DNA of 64,000 nucleotides from Nemertoderma westbladi. Taxonomy: Eukaryota; Xenacoelomorpha; Nemertodermatida; Nemertodermatidae. Where the stretch lies: assembly GCA_032718475.1 (NCBI GenBank), contig JAUCBJ010008176.1, positions 1 through 64,000 of the forward strand, given 5' to 3'. The notes under the pieces were generated by a model. The model saw only the letters and a program-made list of their open reading frames with translations. It made no database searches and had not been told where the DNA came from. Shown here piece after piece: positions 37,501-47,021 of this stretch. Position 1 is the first letter of the stretch, and each line of letters opens with the position of its first letter. Position numbers and translations under genes: made by a program.

Positions 37501-40500
37501 TAGAGGTTGATTTTATTTATATAAACTCACTGTATTCAAACTCCAGTCCTTAGAGGTTGATTTTATTTATATAAACTCACTTTATTCCAACTCCAGTCCT
37601 TAGAGGTTGATATTATTTATATAAACTCACTGTATTCCAACCACCGCCTTAGAGGTTGATTTTATTTATATAAACTCACTGTATTCCAACCACAGTCCTT
37701 AGAGGTTGATTTTATATATATAAACTCACTGCATTCCAACTCGTCCTTAGAGGTTGATTTTAATTATATAAACTCACTGTATTCAAACTCCAGTCCTTGA
37801 GGTTGATTTTATTTATATAAACTCACTGCATTCCAACCACAGTCCTTAGAGGTTGGTTTTCTTTATATAAACTCACTGTATTCCAACTCCAGTCATTAGA
37901 GGTTGATTTTATTTATATAAACTCACTGTATTCCAACCACAGTCCTTAGAGGTTGATTTTATTTATATAAACTCACTGTATTCCAACTCCAGTTCTTAGA
38001 GGTTGATTTTATTTATATAACCTCACTGTATTCCAACCACAGTCCTTAGAGGTTGATTTTATTTATATAAACTCACTGTATTCCAACTCCAATCCTTAGA
38101 GGTTGATTTTATTTATATAAACTCACTGTATTCCAACCACAGTCCTTAGAGGTTGATTTTATTTATATAAACTCACTGTATTCCAACCACAGTCCTTAGA
38201 GGTTGATTTTATTTATATAAACTCACTGTATTCCAACTCCAGTCCTTCGAGGTTGATTTTATTTATATAAACTCACTGCATTCCAACCACAGTCATTAGA
38301 GGTTGATTTTATTTATATAAACTCACTGTATTCCAACTCCAGTCCTTAGAGGTTGATTTTATTTATATAAACTCACTGTATTCCAACTCCAGTCCTTAGA
38401 GGTTGATTTTATTTATATAAACTCACTGTATTCCAACTCCAGTCCTTCGAGGTTGATTTTATTTTTATAAACTCACTGCATTCCAACCACAGTCATTAGA
38501 GGTTGATTTTATTTATATAAACTCATTGTATTCCAACTCCAGTCCTTAGAGGTTGATTTTATTTATATAAACTCACTGCATTCCAACCACAGTCCTTAGA
38601 GGTTGATTTTATTTATATTAACTCACTGCATTCCAACCACAGTCATTAGAGGTTGATTTTATTTATATAAACTCACTGTATTCCAACTTCAGTCCTTAGA
38701 GGTTGATTTTATTTATATAAACTCACTGCATTCCAACCACAGTCCTTAGAGGTTGATTTTATTTATATAAACTCACTGCATTCCAACCACAGTCATTAGA
38801 GGTTGATTTTATTTATATAAACTCACTGTATTCCAACTCCAGTCCTTAGAGGTTGATTTTATTTATATAAACTCACTGTATTCCAACTCCAGTCCTTAGA
38901 GGTTGATTTTATTTATATAAACTCACTGTATTCCAACCACCGCCTTAGAGGTTGATTTTATTTATATAAACTCACTGCATTCCAACCACAGTCATTAGAG
39001 GTTGATTTTATTTATATAAACTCACTGTATTCCAACTCCAGTCCTTAGAGGTTGATTTTATTTATATAAACTCACTGTATTCCAACCACAGTCCTTAGAG
39101 GTTGATTTTATTTATATAAACTCACTGTATTCCAACTCCAGTCCATACAGTTTGATTTTATTGCTCTCGTGTTGTGCCTTTTTCTTGAGCCGACAAGCCC
39201 GACTTGCTAGTCTGTTTTTCTCACGACGGACCGCGTCAGATTGTTTGGATCCCGCACCCTGTGGCTTTGGTTCAATTGCGTGGAGTTGGTCGTTGATTCG
39301 TTGTAGCTCATTTCCTAGTAACAGCAGTCTTCGGGGATTGGGCACAAAATCTTTGCTGGAAATATTTGACACTTCGGAGAGATGACGTTGTCGAGAATAT
39401 TTGCTTGAGGCCTCCGATAGGTGGCGCTGCCGAGATTGCTGACCTATTATAATATTGTTCCAAATATAATTTTATGTATTGAATCTCTAATTTAATATTT
39501 GTTAATTTTCATATTTATATATTTTATCATCAAAGGTGGGCTAAATGTAATTCGTAAAGGTAGTTCGGGCAGTGGTGTGGTGGTGCTTGGTGGCTACCAT
39601 ACCATACTACTACGGGATGCCAACTACACTAGTTACGAATTGCGGACCATTTTTTCCAATATTACACGTAGAGTCAGCTGGACTTATTTTTGCAATAATG
39701 TCTTAAATTTGAAGGTTGTAAAACAAGGCATAACATTCCATTAGTTTGTTTTACACTTTATGTTAAAAATTAATAAAAATAACCATCACAAAAATATAAG
39801 TGGGTGGGGGACTCTTATAATTCATCCCACTCCAGGGGAAAATATACACCAATAACTAACAGCGGGCAATTCAAAACTGAAACAATACAAAACTGTCTAT
39901 GTAATCCGAATTTTCCTTATTTGTTCTGCCGTATATTTTCAACAGTTTTGGTTAGAATTAAGTGCTACTGCACAATGTAACCTGCTCCTTTCCCTACAAC
40001 AATAGAACAACTTACCTAAAATATCGAGGGACCCGAATGACTGACAAGCCGAGTAACAACTACTAGATTCCGAATTATTGCGATTGCGTCTCTCTGTCTT
40101 TGTTCGCGTTTTATAAACTTTAATATCCCAAAGTTTAGCGACCACTGAAGGGTGCTTTGTGTCTGGAGTTTCCATGGATGACTCAACAGGGTCTGGGATA
40201 GTAAGAATATGTATATAAATATATAAGGCCAAGAGGCCAAAGAAAGAAAGTTAGAAACCATACCCAAAATAGAAAAATAACTTTATTACGAAAGAAACAA
40301 TTAATTAATCGTCTTTAGGTTCACATCTTCAGGCCATTATCACAACATTCCTTCTACGGGGTATTCTGGTTGCCATCGTGATAGGGAATGCCGCCCTCAT
40401 CACGGCTATGACAGGCTCTTCGTCAAGGGAGTAATAATTTATTGAATTCCAGGGTCCAGTTTAAAGCGTTTAGTTAACAATGAGAACTGATTTCAATTGT

Positions 40501-43500
40501 TATATTGAATTAATTAATTACAATAGTCGGTCGAAGCCGGAGGCAACCCAAACAAAAAGGCTACTTCTATAAATTAATTATGAATAATATAGGTATATTT
40601 AATATTTATCTCAAATAAAAAATACATACAGCTATGATAACTGTGTGTATAATCTGTCCCATGTTGTATCATAGCTGTACGTTTAGTCTGTCCCATGTTG
40701 TATCATAGCTGTATGTTTTGGGTCCCATGTTGTATCATAGCTGTATGTTTAGTCTGTCCCGTGTTGTATTATAGCTGTATGTTTAGGGTCCCATGTTGTA
40801 TCATAGTTGTATGTTTAGTCTGTCCCATGTTGCATCATAGCTTTATGTTTAGGGTCCCATGTTGTATCATAGTTGTATGTTTAGTTAGGGTCCCATGTTG
40901 TATCATATCTGTATGTTTAGGGTCCCATGTTGTATCATAGTTGTATGTTTAGTCTGTCCCATGTTGTATCATAGCTGTATGTTTAGGGTCCCATGTTGTA
41001 TCATATCTGTATGTTTAGGGTCCCATGTTGTATCATAGTTGTATGTTTAGTCTGTCCCATGTTAGCTGTATGTTTAGTCTGTCCCATTTTGTATCATAGT
41101 TGTATGTTTAGTCTGTCCCATGTTGTATCATAGCTGTATGTTTAGGGTCCCATGTTGTATCATAGCTGTATGTTTGTTTAGTCTGTCCCATGTTGTATCA
41201 TAGTTGTATGTTTAGTCTGTCCCATGTTGTATCATAGCTGTATGTTTAGTCTGTCCCATTTTGTATCATAGTTGTATGTTTAGTCTGTCCTATGTTGTAT
41301 CATAGCTGTATGTTTAGTCTGTCCCATGTTGTATCATAGTTGTATGTTTAGGGTCCCATGTTGTATCACAGCTCTATGTTTAGTCTGTCCCATGTTGTAT
41401 CATAGCTGTATGTTTAGTCTGTCCCATTTTGTATCATAGTTGTATGTTTAGTCTGTCCTATGTTGTATCATAGCTGTATGTTTAGTCTGTCCCATGTTGT
41501 ATCATAGTTGTATGTTTAGGGTCCTATGTTGTATCACAGCTCTATGTTTAGTCTGTCCCATGTTGTATCATAGCTGTATGTTTAGTCTGCCCCATGTTGT
41601 ATCATAGCTGTATGTTTAGTCTGTCCCTTGTTGTATCATAGTTGTATGTTTAGGGTCCCATGTTGTATCATAGTTGTATGTTTAGTCTGTCCCATGTTAG
41701 CTGTATGTTTAGTCTGTCCTATTTTGTATCATAGTTGTATGTTTAGTCTGTCCTATGTTGTATCATAGCTGTATGTTTAGTCCGACCCATGTTGTATCAT
41801 AGCTGTCTGTTTAGGGTCCTATGTTGTATCATAGTTGTATGTTTAGTCTGTCCCATGTTATATCATAGTTGTATGTTTAGTCTGTCCCATATTGTATCAT
41901 AGCTGTATGTTTAGGGTCCTTTATGTGGGGCAGGGCGGTGGGACATTGCGGTGGGACAGGGCGGTGGGACAGGGCGGTGGGGCAGGGCGGTGGGGCAGGG
42001 CGGTGGGGCAGGGCGGTGGGACAGGGCGGTGGGACAGGGCGGTGGGACAGGGCGATGGGGTAGGGCGGTGCGACAGGGCGGTAGGGCAGGGCGGTGGGGC
42101 AGGGCGGTGGGGCAGGGCAGGCGCAGAGAGGGGGAGGGGGGGGGGGGGGGGGGAGGCAGCCCCCATACACCTGGCCTCGTACGCCTATATGGTTAGTAGT
42201 ATGAATAATATAATTTAAAATGAAAGTAATTGACAGTAATGTATGTACGGCAGTATAATTGCTCACCATCCCCTAAGATTTCCTCACTATCGTCGCTTAT
42301 GTTATCATTATCTTCGGATAAATCGTCTATTGAGTCCATATAACTCGATGCGCTCGTGCTGTAATTACCGCTGTCATTGCGACAACGATATGGGTGTATG
42401 AGGGGAACTACAGTTGTCGGGGAAGTTAATGTCTGTAAAATAATAAAGAACCAGGTTTCACTACAACTTTAGTTAAGTACATAGTTCTGCAACGTTATTC
42501 ACATTATTCAATATGCATATGATATGAAGTGTGGCCTTCGCGCAGCATGTGAGACTAATTTATGACAAGTAACAACTCGAAAGGATTACATAAAATATGA
42601 GAAGATTCCATCTGATAAATTATTTTTCGCTCTCCATTTTCCCTCTAGACTTTGTAACAGCAGTGGAAGAACGTTTAATGTTTAGACCTTCAGCCCTCTG
42701 CCTCTAGCGTGAAGTCTGTTGAACTGATGGTGCCTAAAATCTGTCAAAAATTTCCACTTTTGGTCCTATTTATGTCTAGTCTACAAATTTTCAACTCAAC
42801 AGATGTAATCACACATTATTGTCCCTACTACTACTACTACTACGACCACCCTAATACGTGTCTCCTTAAAGAATGAACCGATACTATGACTTAGATCCAT
42901 AGACAGACATGGAGAGTAAATAGAACACGCTGTTCCTTTCCCACCACAGATTGATGGAATTAATAAAATAATAACAAAAGAAGGATTAGTCTGAGAAATC
43001 AAATATAGTGATAATTAATTATAATTATAATATACACCCCCACTCGGGGTAAATTAAACATAAGAAACAGTAAGAGTTAAACAGTAAGTAACAGTAACCG
43101 GGAGTATACACTATGCAGAAATAATACACGTACGTAACGGGGACACAGTAATTGAAACAGTAAGTACAGTATACATACCGGGAATATATAACAATATAAT
43201 TAATAAACCTACTGTAGTAAGTTGATGTAGGTTGTAGCTGTGAGAGTGAGTGTAGCAGTTAATTTTGGTGTGTGTCAGTGTTTGGTTGTGTACCGTTTTT
43301 GATGGGTGACAGTAATTTGGATTATGTATGTAGTGTGTGAGTGGGGCGGTCTATGAGGCAAGCTGAGAGAGCGAGGGGACGTTGGGGCAGTCAAGGACGT
43401 GATATCGAAAGGCACAGGAGTTGTGGCAGTATTTGCATTGGCAGTCCGGTGTTAGTTCGTGGAATGGCTTGTTGTTAAGACACAATTTATGGTGAAAGCC

Positions 43501-46500
43501 GTGTGCTGTAGTTCTAGTAGTGATGTGACGGTTTTTCTGACCAGGAAGCTTCCAGGTATTGGAAGTGAAGGCAGGACCGAGAATGTATTGTTCTATGTTA
43601 AAGTTGTTAATGCGTTCGAGCCTGTGCTGTCTGTATTGGGATTGGATTTCGTTGTCGAATATGTTAGGATGTTTTTCTATAATAGATTCTACTAGTGTTG
43701 GTTCATTTACAAGTTTTAGTGCCAATGTGGTGGATGTCGAAATATGTAGACCTAACAGACGTTTAATAAATGTAGCTTTGATTTTGTCAAGTTCCTTTAG
43801 GTGCTTTACTTTTAGAAATTTTGCGAAAACTGGGAGGGCATATTCTATAATGGGTGCTATTTTTACGTTGAATATTTTAAGGCCTGTTTCTACCGAAAGT
43901 AAGGGTAACATATTGAATGAACCGATGAGTTTGAAAGCTTTTTCCTTTTTAGACTTAATGTGGTTCGTAAAGCAGAGTGTTGGTTGTAGAATTACTCCTA
44001 AGTATTCATATTGATTTACTATTTTGATGTTTTCGTTTCCGTATGTGAATGTGTCTGTAAGAGCTAGTCTACCCGATCGTCTGAATTTTATTATTTTAGT
44101 TTTTGTTAAGTTAACTACCATGCCGTTTGAAGTGCACCAGTCATGTAAGATATTTAAACCAAGTTGGACATGTTCACGGTTGTTTGAGTACAGTACGAGA
44201 TCGTCAGCATAGAATACAAACCTAAGTAAAGATATTGTTCGTCGTAAGAGGTATGCGAGATCGGCTATAAAAATAATAAATAATGTAGGTGATAGGCAGT
44301 CCCCTTGTAAAACCTTGTAATATAGTGATAATAATGATGCATTCGTATAATAGACGCGGCATCAATAAACAAGTTATCCAGTATCCCTCCAATAACTGGC
44401 GTATCTTTCCAAATTAATATTTAATATTGTTGCCAATTGCAATTCCACTTAATAATAAAGATAATCTCACAATCACTATCCAATCCACTGCCACTCCCCG
44501 GCTCAGATAGGGGGGGAAACTGGACGCAATAAAATTCATCCCTCTACAGGGGAAATTGGACGCAAATAACAGAGGATTACTCTCAAAAATAAAACTGTAA
44601 CCTGTTATATTGTGTTTACACTGTTTAGTTTATTGTTTTGGTTAAAATAACGTGCCACTGTAACCTGCTCCTTTCCCTAAATTGAAAAGGTCAGTGAGAA
44701 CCCTTGAACGCAATGGCACTCCGTCAGTGAGAACCCTGAACGCAATGGCACTCCGTCAGTGAGAACCCTGAACGCAATGGCACTCCGTCAGTGAGAACCC
44801 TTGAACGCAATGGCACTCCGTCAGTGAGAACCCTTGAACGCAATGGCACTCCGTCAGTGAGAACCCTTGAACGCAATGGCACTCCGTCAGTGAGAACCCT
44901 GAACGCAATGGCACTCCGTCATTGAGAACCCTGAACGCAATGGCACTCCGTCATTGAGAACCCTGAACGCAATGGCAACTCCGTCAGTGAGAACCCTGAA
45001 CGCAATGGCACTCCGTCAGTGAGAACCCTTGAACGCAATGGCACTCCGTCAGTGAGAACCCTGAACGCAATGGCACTCCGTCATTGCGAACCCTTGAACG
45101 CAATGGCACTCTGTCAGTGAGAACCCTGAACGCAATGGCACTCCGTCATTGAGAACCCTGAACGCAATGGCACTCCGTCAGTGAGAACCCTTGAACGCAA
45201 TGGCACTCCGTCAGTGAGAACACTTGAACGCAATGGCACTCCGTCATTGAGAACCCTGAACGCAATGGCACTCCGTCAGTGAGAACCCTTGAACGCAAGG
45301 GCACTCCGTCAGTGACAACCCTTGAACGCAATGGCACTCCGTCAGTGAGAACCCTTGAACGCAATGGCACTCCGTCAGTGAGAACCCTTGAACGCAATGG
45401 CACTCATTCAGTGAGAACACTTGAACGCAATGGCACTCCGCCAGTGAGAACCTGAAAGCAATGGCACTCAGTCAGTGAGAACCCTTGAAGGCAATGGCAC
45501 TCCGTCAGTGAGAACCCTTGAACGCAATGGCACCCCGTCAGTGACAACCCTTGAACGCAATGGCACCCCGTCAGTGAGAACCCTTGAACGCAATGGCACT
45601 CCGTCAGTGAGAACCCTTGAACGCAATGCCACTCCGTCAGTAAAAACCTTGAACGCAATGGTACTCCGTCAGTGAGAACCCTTGAACGCAATGGCACTCC
45701 GTCAGTGACAACCCTTGAACGTAATGGCACTCCGTCAGTGAGAACCCTTGAACGCAATGGCACTCCGTCAGTGACAACCCTTGAACGTAATGGCACTCCG
45801 TCAGTGAGAACCCTTGAACGCAATGGCACTCCGTCAGTGAGAACCCTTGAACGCAATGCCACTCCGTCAGTAAAAACCTTGAACGCAATGGTACTCCGTC
45901 AGTGAGAACCCTTGAACGCAATGGCACTCCGTCAGTGAAAACCTTGAACGCAATGGTACTCCGTCAGTGAGAACCCTTGAACGCAATGGCACTCCGTCAG
46001 TGAGAACCCTTGAACGCAATGGCACTCCGTCAGTGAGAACCCTGAACGCAATGGCACTCCGTCAGTGAGAACCCTGAATGCAATGGCACTCCGTCAGTGA
46101 GAACCCTTGAACGCAATGCCACTCCGTCAGTGAAAACCTTGAACGCAATGGCCGATTCCTGGCATTCCATTTTTTGATTCTCTTCTGCCGGTTAAAAGTG
46201 ACAGTTTTAATTAAGTTTTTTTAAAAGTTTTTAATTAAAGTGACCTTTTAATTTTATGATTTTTGATTTTAATTTGTTTGTGTTCGGCAAAGATGAATTG
46301 AATCACACTACAAACAAAATAAAGATACAAAGAGAGATAGAGAGAGATAGGACAAACTTACCATTCGCCTCACCGGACTTCCTGTACCCCGGAGGTCCGC
46401 TCGCCTCACCGGACTTCCTGTACCCCGGGCGTCCGCAACAAGCTGGCCTTTTGGTCTATCGAGACTGCCGAGTCGAGGTCTGGGCGGCAGACGGGGTCGG

Positions 46501-46977
46501 GGCGCGTCGAGGCTGCACACCCGTGGCCGGGACCACGGCGACGGTGACGAGGGACTCATGGATGTGTCGGGGAACCCGGGAGGGTATGCGGCGGGCGGCC
46601 CGTCCGACGGACAAAAGCGCTCCTCCGGGAAGTCCTCAAGTTGCAGCCGCATCGTCTGGGATGTTTGCTGGAATTGAGGCGGCGGCGGTCTGCACTGGAA
46701 CTCTGATGGCGGTTGTCTGTACGACTGAGACTGCAGGCAGAACGGTTGCTGTGAATTCTGGGAAATCTGCATTTCTTCGGTCTTGAAATAGGATGTTTGC
46801 TGTACATATTGCTGAAATTGCTGTGCAGGGAACTCCTGCTTGACACGCTGCTGTTGTAATTCGTGATTTATTTTCTGATGTCTCTGTAACTGCTCTTGCC
46901 GCTGCAGTTGTCTCTGTTGCTGTAGCTGCTGTTGTTGCTGATGTTGTTGCTGTTGCTGCTGTTGCTGTAGCTGCTGA

Positions 46978-47021
<44 letters not shown>

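Noticed and set aside
41877-42269. Pro/Ala-rich ORFs over the G-rich 13-bp array
   Set aside because: They are low-complexity translations of a simple intronic minisatellite.
44693-46152. ORFs over the 33-bp array on both strands
   Set aside because: The 33-bp unit preserves any frame and 32-bp units break it. The array lies in an intron of CREBRF.
46308-46361. Extension of the CREBRF exon 2 frame beyond 46362
   Set aside because: A consensus donor (ATG|GTAAGT) at 46362 joins in phase to the acidic exon. The downstream codons read an AGAGAGAT-like simple sequence.
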